DNA of 64,000 bases from Bacteroidota bacterium (GTDB lineage: Bacteria; Bacteroidota; Bacteroidia; AKYH767-A; 2013-40CM-41-45). Under the pieces are notes generated by a model that searched no databases, had not been told where the DNA came from, and was given only the letters and a program-made list of their open reading frames with translations. The position numbers and the translations under genes are program-made. Shown in pieces: positions 8,317 to 17,687 of this stretch; the first letter of the stretch is position 1; the number at the start of each line of letters is the position of its first letter. The DNA lies in assembly GCA_016721305.1 (NCBI GenBank), contig JADKIH010000002.1, positions 248,001 to 312,000 of the forward strand. The letters are read 5' to 3'.

Positions 8317-10544
8317 TACTTCAAAGTAACCCGCAAACCTATGTACATCCTTCTGCCTTGTAATGGCCCCCAGACGTTGGTAGCATCAAAGGTATCACCA
8401 AAAGGATTGTCTGCACTCAAGATCGGATCTCTCTGACGGAAATCCAAAATATTCTCTGCTCCGCCATAGATTTCGAAACGACGGAAGGTTTTCGTAAGCT
8501 GGAAATTCATAACGAAGAAATCAGGCGAATACTCAGGAGTTGAGACTGACAAAGGCTGAAGGCGCTTTGCTCCTTCCCAAACCAACGTATAATCTGCTTT
8601 CCAATGGGTATGTTTCGACTCCCATGCCAAATTCGCTAAAGCACGTTGTTTTGAAACCAATGGCTGTTGCTTGAGGATTCCTTTGTAAGTTGATTTTACA
8701 TCGTCGGTTTTGTAAGCTAGCCGGAGATCTAAACCGTGAACAACTTCTACGTTAAAAGATACTTGAGCACTGTTCGAGTATGATTTTCCATCGAGTGAAT
8801 AGATATGGATAATATTGGAATCGGAATACAAATCGACAACGAGCTGCTTTACAAAATCGGTTCGGTACAAATCCAGAGTAATTGATGCAGGATGCTCTTC
8901 AGAGCCAAACTTCTTAGTCAAATTGATTCCGTAATTCCAGGCTTCCTCCTCTTCCGGAACTGTTGTTATATCGAGCCAGCGTGAAGTTGCCAATAGCGAG
9001 ATGTGGTCGGCGAGTGGAACAGGCTCACGATAACTACGTCCGGCACTAAAACGGAAGACAAAATTTTCGCTAAAGTTATACTTCCCGTGAATACGAGGAG
9101 TAAACAACCATGTTGCCGTATTATCGTTCTGATTCAAAAGCGCATCTTCCCTCAGTCCTGTGATTAAGGTAAATTTCTCCAGATATGAATAAGTGTATTC
9201 AGCAAAAATACCCGGAATGAGTTTCCTGGCAGTCTCACCAAAAGCCACTTTACCTGAATACTGCCATAGCTCATTCCAGTTTAGAACTACTCCAACTTTA
9301 TATAAGTGAGCCGGCGATATAATGATATCCTGGTAAATCCCCTGATAAAAGAACGACCTTTCCTTTGCATTATAAATTGTATTTCCAAAACTCGAATTCA
9401 TTCGATGATCTACAAATTGAAAAATATTTCCAATGCTTTTGCTGGGGTGCTCAGGATACACAATTCCAATTTTTCCGTATGCTTCAAAACGCTTAGTGTT
9501 CACTTTTGTCTCATACATATAATTATACATCGGGCGAATCCCTGTTGGCAGATTCAATTCACCTCCAGAAATTTCGTCGAGTAAATACTTAATACCAAAT
9601 TGCGTTTCTACATGCTCACTCAAATGAAGCTGAAAACGATCGTATATGTTCACTTGCTTGTCTGAGGGAACGTCGGCGAAATTATCATTATTCAGATCCG
9701 ACATCTTATTCATGTATCGTCCATGAACCATCAGCAGGTTTGAGAAATCTTCTCCTGCATTTGTTTTATGAATAGCATTCAGTTCCGTTGCCAAATTATC
9801 TTCAGCAAAGAGATTCAAAAAGAAACGAGGTGTCTCTGTTTCGTTCGGCTTTTTAAATTCTACATTGATCAATCCGGTGGTTGATTCATATCCGTTGAGC
9901 ACCGATCCTGCCCCCTTAGACAATTGAATGGATTCCATCCAAGGGCCAGGAACGAAGGTCAATCCATAGATTCCTGCCAGACCTCGCATGTTTGGAATAT
10001 TTTCGGTTAACAAAGCCGAATAAATTCCCGACAAACCGAGCATTTGGATTTCTTTAGCTCCTGTAACGGCATCCTTATAGGCAACGCTGATGGTAGGATT
10101 CGTTTCGAATGCTTCAGATAAATTGCAACATGCGGCTTTTAACAATTCCTTTTGCGTAATCTTCTCTACGTTCATCGGCTTCATTGTAGAAACCACTAAA
10201 GCATCTTGCTTACCTGTGATATCAACAGTTTTCAACTCGAGCGATTTTTCCAGGAAGACAGAAAACTGCTTGTCTGTACTGACAACTAACGTATCGCTTT
10301 TGAAACCTATAAAACTAATAACTAGAGTATCCGGAAGTGATGTATAAGCGATGCTAAACCGCCCTGAAGCATCTGTGGTCACTCCTTCCATCGTTCTCAT
10401 CCAATACACATTGGCTCCGGGGATGAAGGGTGGATGTGCTTCTGCCTTTTCGTAAACTATTCCTTGAATTGTCCCCTGTGCAAAAACCGAGTTGTACCCG
10501 ATAATAAGCAACAGCAACAATGTCAGTGATGACTTTGCTTTCAT
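8316..10544 (-). CDS. TonB-dependent receptor, probably metal-linked
   Basis: 742 residues: signal peptide, a carboxypeptidase-D-like regulatory domain (GTIQGIVYEKAEAHPPF... FSIAYTSLPDTLVISFIGF, residues ~25-110), a plug (about 115-235 with NIPNMRGLAGIYGL) and a 22-strand type barrel ending GRRMYIGLRVTLK. It imports a ligand across the outer membrane using TonB energy. A cysteine pair in the plug entrance (KAACCNLSEAFETNP) and the neighbours (HMA protein downstream, Cys-rich HYC_CC_PP protein upstream) suggest a metal ion or metallophore as substrate; this is inferred from context. The frame is intact over 2.2 kb. Confidence 0.9.
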   Translation of the reverse strand: MKAKSSLTLLLLLIIGYNSVFAQGTIQGIVYEKAEAHPPFIPGANVYWMRTMEGVTTDASGRFSIAYTSLPDTLVISFIGFKSDTLVVSTDKQFSVFLEKSLELKTVDITGKQDALVVSTMKPMNVEKITQKELLKAACCNLSEAFETNPTISVAYKDAVTGAKEIQMLGLSGIYSALLTENIPNMRGLAGIYGLTFVPGPWMESIQLSKGAGSVLNGYESTTGLINVEFKKPNETETPRFFLNLFAEDNLATELNAIHKTNAGEDFSNLLMVHGRYMNKMSDLNNDNFADVPSDKQVNIYDRFQLHLSEHVETQFGIKYLLDEISGGELNLPTGIRPMYNYMYETKVNTKRFEAYGKIGIVYPEHPSKSIGNIFQFVDHRMNSSFGNTIYNAKERSFFYQGIYQDIIISPAHLYKVGVVLNWNELWQYSGKVAFGETARKLIPGIFAEYTYSYLEKFTLITGLREDALLNQNDNTATWLFTPRIHGKYNFSENFVFRFSAGRSYREPVPLADHISLLATSRWLDITTVPEEEEAWNYGINLTKKFGSEEHPASITLDLYRTDFVKQLVVDLYSDSNIIHIYSLDGKSYSNSAQVSFNVEVVHGLDLRLAYKTDDVKSTYKGILKQQPLVSKQRALANLAWESKHTHWKADYTLVWEGAKRLQPLSVSTPEYSPDFFVMNFQLTKTFRRFEIYGGAENILDFRQRDPILSADNPFGDTFDATNVWGPLQGRRMYIGLRVTLK

Positions 10545-10607
10545 TAGATTTTATAAAATAATGTGATTAACTGAACAGATCTAAATTCCTTTCAAAAGAA
10601 GAATTGA

Positions 10608-10988
10608 TCAAATCAGCAATTGTCGAAAAGCGATAACCGGTGACTCTACCGGAGGTGGCGCATGAAAAGATGGAATCTGAAAATGTTCAGAAGGTATAAT
10701 CTGAATAGGGGTTTCACAAAAAGAAACATGCACATCTGCGATGGGAAAAAGTTTTTGATCGGCATAGGACACAACCTCAACTTTTGAGTAAAAGGTCGAG
10801 ATGCTACAACATTTTGATTTAAGACTTTCACATTCTTTATCCTCTTTCTCATCTCCGCAACAAGAATGATTGCCTGATAATGAAATTTCGGAATGATTAG
10901 AAGACAGACAACGATGGACAGACATAAATACCCCGCCACCTGAAATCAGGATTAACGATGCCAATAAAAGGACGAGGCTTTTCCGCAT
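10608..10988 (-). CDS. Cys-rich HYC_CC_PP-like secreted protein
   Basis: 126 residues. An N-terminal membrane or signal segment is followed by VHRCLSS, HSCCGDE, SKCCSI and a late HAPPPVE. The order of a His/Cys motif, two CC pairs and a Pro-Pro motif matches the Bacteroidota HYC_CC_PP family, although the usual HYC is HRC here. These proteins are typically encoded next to TonB receptors and HMA proteins, as here, and are presumed to handle metals. It is the first gene of the group. A TATATTTG element ends only 4 nt before its ATG, which would give a leaderless message. Confidence 0.7.
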   Translation of the reverse strand: MRKSLVLLLASLILISGGGVFMSVHRCLSSNHSEISLSGNHSCCGDEKEDKECESLKSKCCSISTFYSKVEVVSYADQKLFPIADVHVSFCETPIQIIPSEHFQIPSFHAPPPVESPVIAFRQLLI

Positions 10989-10992
10989 TGTG

Positions 10993-11000
10993 CAAATATA
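10993..11000 (-). promoter_or_regulatory. Putative -7 element of the metal operon
   Basis: TATATTTG on the minus strand fits TAnnTTTG exactly and ends 4 nt before the ATG at 10988. If used, transcription would start at or within a few bases of the start codon. Confidence 0.45.
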
Positions 11001-11114
11001 GCAGATTGTTTATGTAGATGTGATGATTTGTCTCAGAACTGAATTAAATTCCCATTCGAAGCTTGCTTTAGCACTAAATTAGCCGATTTTCCGCTAAATA
11101 CCAAAAGCAATTTA

Positions 11115-13724
11115 TTATTGAATGATGACAATAGCCGCTTTTAAAATACCGGCAGAATGCATTTTCAGAAGATAACTTCCGGCCGGGAAATCTAGTTTGA
11201 GCTTTTCCTCAAAATCAAATTTACGCGATAACACTACTCTTCCCTGCAAATCGTAAAGGAAGGCTTCGGTATCTCTGACTCCTGAACTTAACAAAATCGA
11301 TTGGCCGGAAGAAACCGGATTCGGATAGATTTTTATTTGAGATGAAACTATCGATGGTATTTCATCACAAATGTCGAAGATAATCTGAGCGGTATCACTT
11401 GTTGTACACCCATTTGTATCCGTAACAAAAACGTAAACCATTTGTGTATCGGCAATATTTCCCGTCACGAAGGCATCGTACACTATATCTGTACTACCAT
11501 CACTCCACAAATAATTATTAAACCCGGGAGGCGCTTCAAATGTAAAGGATAGGTTGTTACAAACTGAAGTATCCGGGCCTATGGAGATTACAGGATTTGC
11601 TAATAACGTAATTGTTAATGTATCTGAAATCTTCGGGCAGCCGTTTTCATCCGTAAATGTAACGAAGTAATCGCCGGCCTGACTTACGGCTATGGTTTGA
11701 TTTGTATCGCCTGTCGACCAAAGATAATCGCTTCCATTCGGTACATACAATTCAATTTCACCACCGGTACAAAATGCAGACGGGCCGGTAGAATTTACAT
11801 TCGAAGGCACCTGATCAAACGACACAGGTTTAGGATCAGATGAAGAAGAACAACCAAAGCTGTCGGTTACTGTTACGAAATACACACTTTGAAAGAGTGC
11901 ATAGAAGATCGAATCCGTTGCCCCGGAAATTGCATACGAATTGAAGTCATCCGCATAATACCATTGCGATTGAAAGCTCGAATCGACGGTGATTGACATT
12001 CGAAGAGAATCAAATTCGCATACGTATGGAACTTCCGGAGATGAAATTGCAGGAATAGCAGGGTGCTCATAAAGTGTATCGACAAAGACGATATCTGAGT
12101 CAGCTCCACAATAGTTACTGATCACCAATTTATAAAATCCTGTGTCGGTAGGTATAATATAAGCAGAGTGAGCTCCATCAATAATCGAATCATTCCGATA
12201 CCACTGCAATGACAATGTCAGATCAGGAGTAATTTGATTTATAAGTGCAGCACCGCGACAAATTCCAATCGTATCTGGACCCAATGCGACTGAAGGTTGA
12301 ACTGCACAGTACACGGAAATTTTCTCTGATTCGATTCCCACCCCACTTGTGTCGTAAATCGTAGCATAGTAAACGCCGGTCGAATCAACAGTTATGGAAT
12401 TCCCGGTCTCGCCTGTACACCAAACAGCATGCGTGAATGGTGGTGTTGATGGAGAAAGTTGCAGAACTGCTGTATCTCCCCCACAATAATAACGACCCGG
12501 GCTTGAAACAGAATAAGGTGTATTGACAATACCGGCAGAATCTGTTTTCACAAAATAAATTCTGCTATCAGGAAAAGCTGTGCTCGTACCTAATATGATG
12601 TAACCGGAATCTTCAGATTGCTCCAGATGCAAACCTAATTCGTTCCTTACACTTCCCAATCTGCGGCTCCATAAGCTATCGCCTGAGGCATCGGTCTTTA
12701 AAAGCAATACATCGTGCTGACCGGGTAATGTCGGATCCGGAATATTTGCAAGCAAGGCATAACCTCCATCGAAAGTAGGAATTGCGCAAACTGTTTCTTC
12801 ATTAAAGACACTGCCATATTCTTTCTGCCAAAGAATGTTACCGGTACTGTCCAGTTTCATTAATACCATATCCTTTTGTCCGGTCGAATCTTGTGTACCT
12901 GAAATCAACGCATTGCCATCGTCCAAAGTTGTGATGGAATTTGTTGCCATATCGAGCAGATACAACGAATCAAGCAATACTGTTCCTGTCGAATCAAATC
13001 GACGGATGTACGACGCTTTGTAAATCGGAGCAGGAGAATAATAATAGAAATCGTAATAAGCCAATGAATAATATCCTTCGTTATTTGCAGGGGCAAGCGA
13101 ATGACAGTTAAGTAACGATCCGTCATAACTGATGAACTGCGTCCAACGCGTTGACAAATCGTTATTCAGTCGAAATAGCGAATAATAATTTGTTGAAATA
13201 TATCCATCAGTATAAAGCGTAATTACCATGGCCGAATCGGGTGTGCTTTCGATTCCAATGCCACTGGTGCCCCATCCGTCAAAAGGTGGATACGTTACTG
13301 AGTTAATATAATTACCGGCTGTATCAAGCAAAACGACTTCAGCAAGTGCAGAGTAAATCACCGACGCATGAGTACCGATGATGGCAATATTTCCGTTCGA
13401 TAAAATGCACATACCGGCAGCATATGAACTAAAGGCATCGGAATAATTTTTATCCCACAGCTTATTCCCGTTTAAATCCGTTTTCAGAATGTAATACCCT
13501 CTTGAGTTGTAAGTGGAATCAATTGAAGAGCCGACAATCACATAGCCATCCGTGGTTCGCTGAAAAAATACAGCTGTTTGATCAGACCTGCTTCCCAAAT
13601 AATGCTCAAAGAAAGCCGGTTGAGCAATGCCTGTCTGTACAAAAAAACAGATGCTTAAAGTTAAGAGTAGTTGCCTGATCAAGTGTGTGAAACTGAGAAT
13701 GCTAATATACAGAGATAGAAGCAA
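11115..13724 (-). CDS. T9SS type A sorting-domain surface protein with beta-propeller-like and PKD-like repeats
   Basis: About 869 residues in the longest frame. After a hydrophobic export segment (LIRQLLLTLSICFFVQTGIAQ), the N-terminal ~400 residues are repeats of the form ILKTDxxGNxLWxKxY ... TxDGGY, a beta-propeller-like pattern shared with the protein at 58.8 kb. Ig/PKD-like modules with paired Cys and YLWSTGDT/YLWSDGST motifs follow. The last ~75 residues (IKIYPNPVSSGQS ... GSYLLKMHSAG) are a type A T9SS sorting domain. It is exported and held at the surface. The start is unclear: the frame opens at TTG 13724 and has no ATG before the signal, so a TTG start or a sequence error is likely. 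Ligand unknown. Confidence 0.82.
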   Translation of the reverse strand: MLLSLYISILSFTHLIRQLLLTLSICFFVQTGIAQPAFFEHYLGSRSDQTAVFFQRTTDGYVIVGSSIDSTYNSRGYYILKTDLNGNKLWDKNYSDAFSSYAAGMCILSNGNIAIIGTHASVIYSALAEVVLLDTAGNYINSVTYPPFDGWGTSGIGIESTPDSAMVITLYTDGYISTNYYSLFRLNNDLSTRWTQFISYDGSLLNCHSLAPANNEGYYSLAYYDFYYYSPAPIYKASYIRRFDSTGTVLLDSLYLLDMATNSITTLDDGNALISGTQDSTGQKDMVLMKLDSTGNILWQKEYGSVFNEETVCAIPTFDGGYALLANIPDPTLPGQHDVLLLKTDASGDSLWSRRLGSVRNELGLHLEQSEDSGYIILGTSTAFPDSRIYFVKTDSAGIVNTPYSVSSPGRYYCGGDTAVLQLSPSTPPFTHAVWCTGETGNSITVDSTGVYYATIYDTSGVGIESEKISVYCAVQPSVALGPDTIGICRGAALINQITPDLTLSLQWYRNDSIIDGAHSAYIIPTDTGFYKLVISNYCGADSDIVFVDTLYEHPAIPAISSPEVPYVCEFDSLRMSITVDSSFQSQWYYADDFNSYAISGATDSIFYALFQSVYFVTVTDSFGCSSSSDPKPVSFDQVPSNVNSTGPSAFCTGGEIELYVPNGSDYLWSTGDTNQTIAVSQAGDYFVTFTDENGCPKISDTLTITLLANPVISIGPDTSVCNNLSFTFEAPPGFNNYLWSDGSTDIVYDAFVTGNIADTQMVYVFVTDTNGCTTSDTAQIIFDICDEIPSIVSSQIKIYPNPVSSGQSILLSSGVRDTEAFLYDLQGRVVLSRKFDFEEKLKLDFPAGSYLLKMHSAGILKAAIVIIQ

Positions 13725-13802
13725 TTCATTATCACCTTTTCATTAAGACTTATTAAATAATATGTCTTGAAAACTACAGAAAACAACAAAAAAACAACAA
13801 AA

Positions 13803-13825
13803 AAGGGAGAACTGAGTTCTCCCTT
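13803..13825 (-). terminator. Intrinsic terminator after the acyl-CoA dehydrogenase gene
   Basis: A 10-bp stem (AAGGGAGAAC / GTTCTCCCTT) with a 3-nt loop. Read on the minus strand it is followed by a T-rich run, just past the stop at 13854. It separates the beta-oxidation run from the T9SS gene downstream. Confidence 0.75.
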
Positions 13826-13853
13826 GAGGATTATTCGGACTAAATCGGTCGAC

Positions 13854-15638
13854 TTAGTAACAGTATTTGTTTTCGCTGAGTAATCTGGCTGCGACTTTAC
13901 GACGAGAATCTCTCACATTGAGAGGGGCCACTTTCGTGAATCGCTTAAGTCCCATCAGGAGCATTCTTTGCTCATCGCCTTCAGCAAAAGAGCCAATGGC
14001 ATCGCGTCCCGACTTGGCAATACGGTCAGAAGCATCATTCAAATAAACACGCATCATTTCGATGTGTTCGGCACAGGCTGCTTCTCCGCGAAGTGCAACC
14101 ATTTTTTCAACGCGTAATTGGATGGATTCGCTCACGTATAAATCGATCATCATATCGGCGATGTTCATCAGGATCTCCTGCTCTTTTGCCAGTTCCATCA
14201 TCAGCTTCTGAACGGCTGATCCGGCTACCATTAAGACAGCTTTTTTGAAATTGGCGATATATTTTTTCTCGGCATCAAATAAAGCATCACTACCGTTTCC
14301 GAATTCAGGAATTTTCATGAGCTCGGAAGCTACTGCTGTGGCAGGTCCCATTAAATCGAGTTCACCTTTCATCGCACGCTTAAGCATCATATCGACAATG
14401 AGCATACGATTGATTTCATTCGTTCCTTCGAAAATTCGATTGATACGTGAATCACGATAAGCACGATCCATCGGAGCATCGGCACTGTAGCCCATACCGC
14501 CGTAAACCTGTACACCTTCGTCGACAACGTAATCGAGAACTTCACTACCATTTACTTTAAGAATGGCAGCTTCAACGGCAAATTGTTCGACACCTTTTAA
14601 TTTAGCACGCCCCTCTTCCATTCCGCCTTCTTTCAGACTGTGAATGGCATCTTCAATATTTTGAGAGCAACGGAAAATTGCTGACTCGCAAGCAAAGATT
14701 CGGATAGCCTGTTCTGCAAGCTTGTATCGAATAGCGCCATACTTAGCAATCGGACGACCGAATTGCTGGCGCTCGTTTGCATAGTTGATGGCTGCCGTGC
14801 TTACGCGCTTGAGCCGCCAATCAGCACCGGCAAGCTTAACACGACCAAAGTTGAGAATGTTTACGGCAATCTTAAATCCATTGCCTCTTTCACTCAATAA
14901 ATTTTCGGCCGGCACAATGCAGTCGTTAAAGAAAATCTGACGTGTCGAACTTCCTTTAATTCCCATCTTATGTTCTTCCGGATTCAGAGTGATTCCGGGA
15001 TAATTTCTTTCTACGATGAAAGCAGATAAATTTTCGTCGTTATCAATTCGGGCAAAAACAACGTATACATCGGCGAAACCACCGTTGGTAATCCACATCT
15101 TTTGTCCGTTGATGACATAATTTTTCCCGTCGGCCGATAAAACAGCTTTTGTTTTTCCGCTATTCGCATCAGAACCTGAACCGGGCTCAGTTAAACAGTA
15201 AGCCGCCTTCCACTCGCCTGAAGCAAGTTTCGGAATGTATTTATTTTTCTGTGCCTCGGTACCATAGTATAAAATCGGAAGCGTTCCAATACCGGTATGA
15301 GCAGCATAGGCTACCGAAAAAGAATGTCCTGCTCCGAGAACTTCGGTTGCGAGCATTCCGGTTGTAAAATCTTTTCCGAATCCGCCGTATTGTTCAGGTA
15401 TAGAAATACCAAGCAAGCCTAATTCACCGGCTTTGTCGAGAATAGACTGCATAAGTCCTTCCTCCTGCGCATCAATTTTTTCCAGATTGGGATATACTTC
15501 CTGCTCTAAAAAATCGCGGCATGTTTGAGCAATCATCTGTTGCTCTTCGTTCCATTGTTCAGGAATAAAAACGTCGGCTGCCTTTGTTTCTTTAATCAAA
15601 AATTCGCCGCCTTTGGTGGCTGAGGTTGTTGTGGACAT
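13854..15638 (-). CDS. Acyl-CoA dehydrogenase (FadE-type, beta-oxidation step 1)
   Basis: 594 residues, the longer acyl-CoA dehydrogenase form with an extra C-terminal helical domain common in Bacteroidota. It oxidises acyl-CoA to trans-2-enoyl-CoA using FAD, passing electrons to an electron-transfer flavoprotein. Visible motifs: the FAD/substrate loop ITNGGFADVYVVFARID (about residue 180), the C-terminal helical core with GMGYSADAPMDRAYRDSR, and RIFEGTNEINRMLI, whose Glu is the usual catalytic base. It is the last gene of the fadD-fadB-YwqK-fadA-fadE run and is undamaged. Its start lies beside a heptamer repeat array. Confidence 0.93.
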   Translation of the reverse strand: MSTTTSATKGGEFLIKETKAADVFIPEQWNEEQQMIAQTCRDFLEQEVYPNLEKIDAQEEGLMQSILDKAGELGLLGISIPEQYGGFGKDFTTGMLATEVLGAGHSFSVAYAAHTGIGTLPILYYGTEAQKNKYIPKLASGEWKAAYCLTEPGSGSDANSGKTKAVLSADGKNYVINGQKMWITNGGFADVYVVFARIDNDENLSAFIVERNYPGITLNPEEHKMGIKGSSTRQIFFNDCIVPAENLLSERGNGFKIAVNILNFGRVKLAGADWRLKRVSTAAINYANERQQFGRPIAKYGAIRYKLAEQAIRIFACESAIFRCSQNIEDAIHSLKEGGMEEGRAKLKGVEQFAVEAAILKVNGSEVLDYVVDEGVQVYGGMGYSADAPMDRAYRDSRINRIFEGTNEINRMLIVDMMLKRAMKGELDLMGPATAVASELMKIPEFGNGSDALFDAEKKYIANFKKAVLMVAGSAVQKLMMELAKEQEILMNIADMMIDLYVSESIQLRVEKMVALRGEAACAEHIEMMRVYLNDASDRIAKSGRDAIGSFAEGDEQRMLLMGLKRFTKVAPLNVRDSRRKVAARLLSENKYCY

Positions 15639-15641
15639 GAT

Positions 15642-15778
15642 GCGGGTTGCGAGTTGCGGGTTACGAGTTGCGGGTTGCGGGTTGCGAGTTGCGGGTTACG
15701 GGTTACGGGTTGCGGGTTACGGGTTGCGGGTTGCGGGTTGCGTTATCGCAACTCATAACTCGCAACTCGTAACCCGTA
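15642..15778. repeat. RCGRGTT heptamer array with a short inverted arm
   Basis: About 14 consecutive heptamers [AG]CG[AG]GTT at 15642-15743, followed directly by a complementary arm of about four AACYCGY-type units (15747-15778). The variants are nearly all A/G transitions. The array fills the thiolase to acyl-CoA dehydrogenase gap and could fold back on itself. Confidence 0.85.
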
Positions 15779-15806
15779 TCAACTTTACGCCGCCAATCCC
15801 CGAATG

Positions 15807-16981
15807 TTACAACATCTCGTAAATCCCTGCGGCTCCCTGGCCTGTACCGACACACATGGTCACCATGCCATATTTCTGCTTGCGTCGTCGTAACTCATTG
15901 AATATCTGAACGGAAAGCTTGGCTCCACTGCAGCCCAGAGGGTGTCCGAGGGCAATAGCTCCACCGTTCACATTCACTAATGAGGGATCCATTTCGAGCG
16001 TCCTAACGACGGCAAGTGACTGAGAAGCAAAGGCTTCGTTCAGTTCGAAAAGATTAATATCGTTTAATTTCATTCCGGCATGCTTTAACACTTTCGGAAT
16101 AGCTTCTATTGGACCAATTCCCATGACGCGAGGCTCTACGCCGGCAACGGCGTAATCGACCAAACGGGCAATTGGCTGAACGTTCAGCTGCTTGAGCATG
16201 CGTTCGCTGACAATAATGACAAAGCTGCACCATCGCTTGTTTGCGATGAGTTACCGGCAGTCACTGTTCCGCGAGCATCAAAGACAGGTTTAAGCGTCGC
16301 CATTTTTTCCAAAGTAGAATCGGCACGCGGGCCTTCATCGGTATCGACGATAAATTCTCTAACCTGGCGTTTTTCTTTTTCGTCGAGATATACTTCGCTT
16401 ACCGGAATCGGAACGATTTCGTCTTTGAACTTTCCTTCTGCGATTGCTTTCACAGCTTTCCGGTTTGATTCAAATCCGAATTTATCCTGATCTTCGCGTG
16501 AAACTTTATAATCGCGGGCAACAGCTTCGGCTGTTAGTCCCATTCCCCAGTAGTACTCGGGGAAATCCTGAACGTATTTCAAATTCGGAACAATCTTCCA
16601 ACCTCCAAAAGGAATCGGCGACATGCACTCCACTCCACCGGCAATGATGCAATCGGCCATGCCGGCATGAATCTTTGCAGAAGCTATGGCAATTGTTTCC
16701 AATCCTGAAGCACAGTAACGATTCACTGTCACCCCCGGAACTTTCACCGTGTTGAGACCCATCAGCGAAATCATTCGTCCGATATTTAATCCTTGCTCAG
16801 CTTCAGGTGTGGCATTTCCGACGATCACATCATCGACTTGTTCTTTGTCAAGTTGAGGCACACTTGCCATCAGATGTTTAATGACGAAAGAGGCAAGATC
16901 ATCGGGGCGAACCGATTTGAATTTCCCCTTTGGTGCTTTTCCAACCGCCGAACGGTAGCCTGCTATGATGTATGCATTCAT
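15807..16981 (-). CDS. Acetyl-CoA acyltransferase (thiolase), one frameshift
   Basis: About 391 residues once joined. It cleaves 3-ketoacyl-CoA with CoA to acetyl-CoA and a shortened acyl-CoA, the last beta-oxidation step. The N-terminal half has the nucleophile Cys in VNRYCASGLETIA (about residue 90) and GGVECMSPIPFGG. The C-terminal half has NEAFASQ, GGAIALGHPLGCSGAK and the second active-site Cys in CVGTGQGAA. The frame changes at about 16207-16210, where one lost base (TCAAGC to TCAGC) separates GAALSLLS from SERMLKQL. It starts 18 nt after the YwqK-like gene. Confidence 0.9.
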
Positions 16982-16999
16982 TTTTTTTCGGAATAAAAA

Positions 17000-17668
17000 C
17001 TATTTCTTAACAGGTGTTGATGGAGCCGGTGTTGTCGCTCCTTTTGGTGCGGGAGCAGATCCTTTTTTATCGCCACCATTTTTCTTTGCTTCAGCAGCCT
17101 TCTTTTCATCTTCTGCTTTTTTCTTGGCGGCTTCAAGCACTTCTATATTGACTCCGTCTTTGTATGTTGCTTCACCAACAACATTCCCTTTCCGGTTGTA
17201 TGTTTTCCAAACCCCGTCTTTCTTTCCTTTTTTGTAAGAACCTTCCTGGCGAATAGATCCATCTTCGAAATACTTAGTCCACTTGCCATCCTTCTTTCCG
17301 TCTTTATACGTTCCTTCAAGCTGTACCTGGCCGGAGAAAAAATACTTGGTGTATTGTCCTTCTTTCACACCTCCGAGGTATTCAGTCTCTTCTCTTGGCT
17401 TGTCGTATCCGTAAAATTTACGTTCAACACCTTCTTTCTGATCGTTTACAAAATCAATTTCGGCAATCTTCTCGCCAAAGGTGTTGTAGAACATCCATTG
17501 CCCCTGCTTACGACCAATTTCATCGGTCTTATTACGATGCTTTTCCTTACCGGGTGCATACTTGGGCTTTTCTTCAGTTTGAGAATGACTCAGAAGTGGA
17601 ATGAAAAGGAAGATCAGCAGCCATTTCATTTGCTTTCGAATAATCATATGATTGATAATATATTTCAT
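17000..17668 (-). CDS. Secreted MORN/YwqK-like repeat protein
   Basis: Up to 222 residues; the start may be internal, since ATG at 17629 (MKWLLIF) gives a cleaner signal peptide (LLIFLFIPLLSHSQ). About five repeats follow in the style QGQWMFYNTFGEKIAE, KEGQYTKYFFSGQVQLEGTYKDGKKDGKW and KKDGVWKTYNRKGN, a MORN/YwqK-like beta-repeat. An Ala/Lys-rich coiled segment and a Pro/Ala-rich tail come last. Such proteins are often labelled YwqK antitoxin-like, but no toxin is nearby. It lies between the fadB-like and thiolase genes with 20-nt spacing, so it is probably cotranscribed with beta-oxidation genes. Role unknown. Confidence 0.78.
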   Translation of the reverse strand: MKYIINHMIIRKQMKWLLIFLFIPLLSHSQTEEKPKYAPGKEKHRNKTDEIGRKQGQWMFYNTFGEKIAEIDFVNDQKEGVERKFYGYDKPREETEYLGGVKEGQYTKYFFSGQVQLEGTYKDGKKDGKWTKYFEDGSIRQEGSYKKGKKDGVWKTYNRKGNVVGEATYKDGVNIEVLEAAKKKAEDEKKAAEAKKNGGDKKGSAPAPKGATTPAPSTPVKK

Positions 17669-17687
17669 GTTCGTTTGAATGTTGGGT

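Noticed and set aside
9306..10347. Plus-strand ORFs of 85-92 residues opposite the TonB receptor gene
   Set aside because: They lie wholly inside an intact, well-supported reading frame on the other strand and have no family features.
15642..15778. CRISPR array
   Set aside because: The period is 7 nt with no spacers; it is a degenerate tandem repeat.
17000..17668. Toxin-antitoxin module based on the YwqK-like protein
   Set aside because: The protein has a signal peptide and sits among metabolic genes; no toxin-like partner is next to it.
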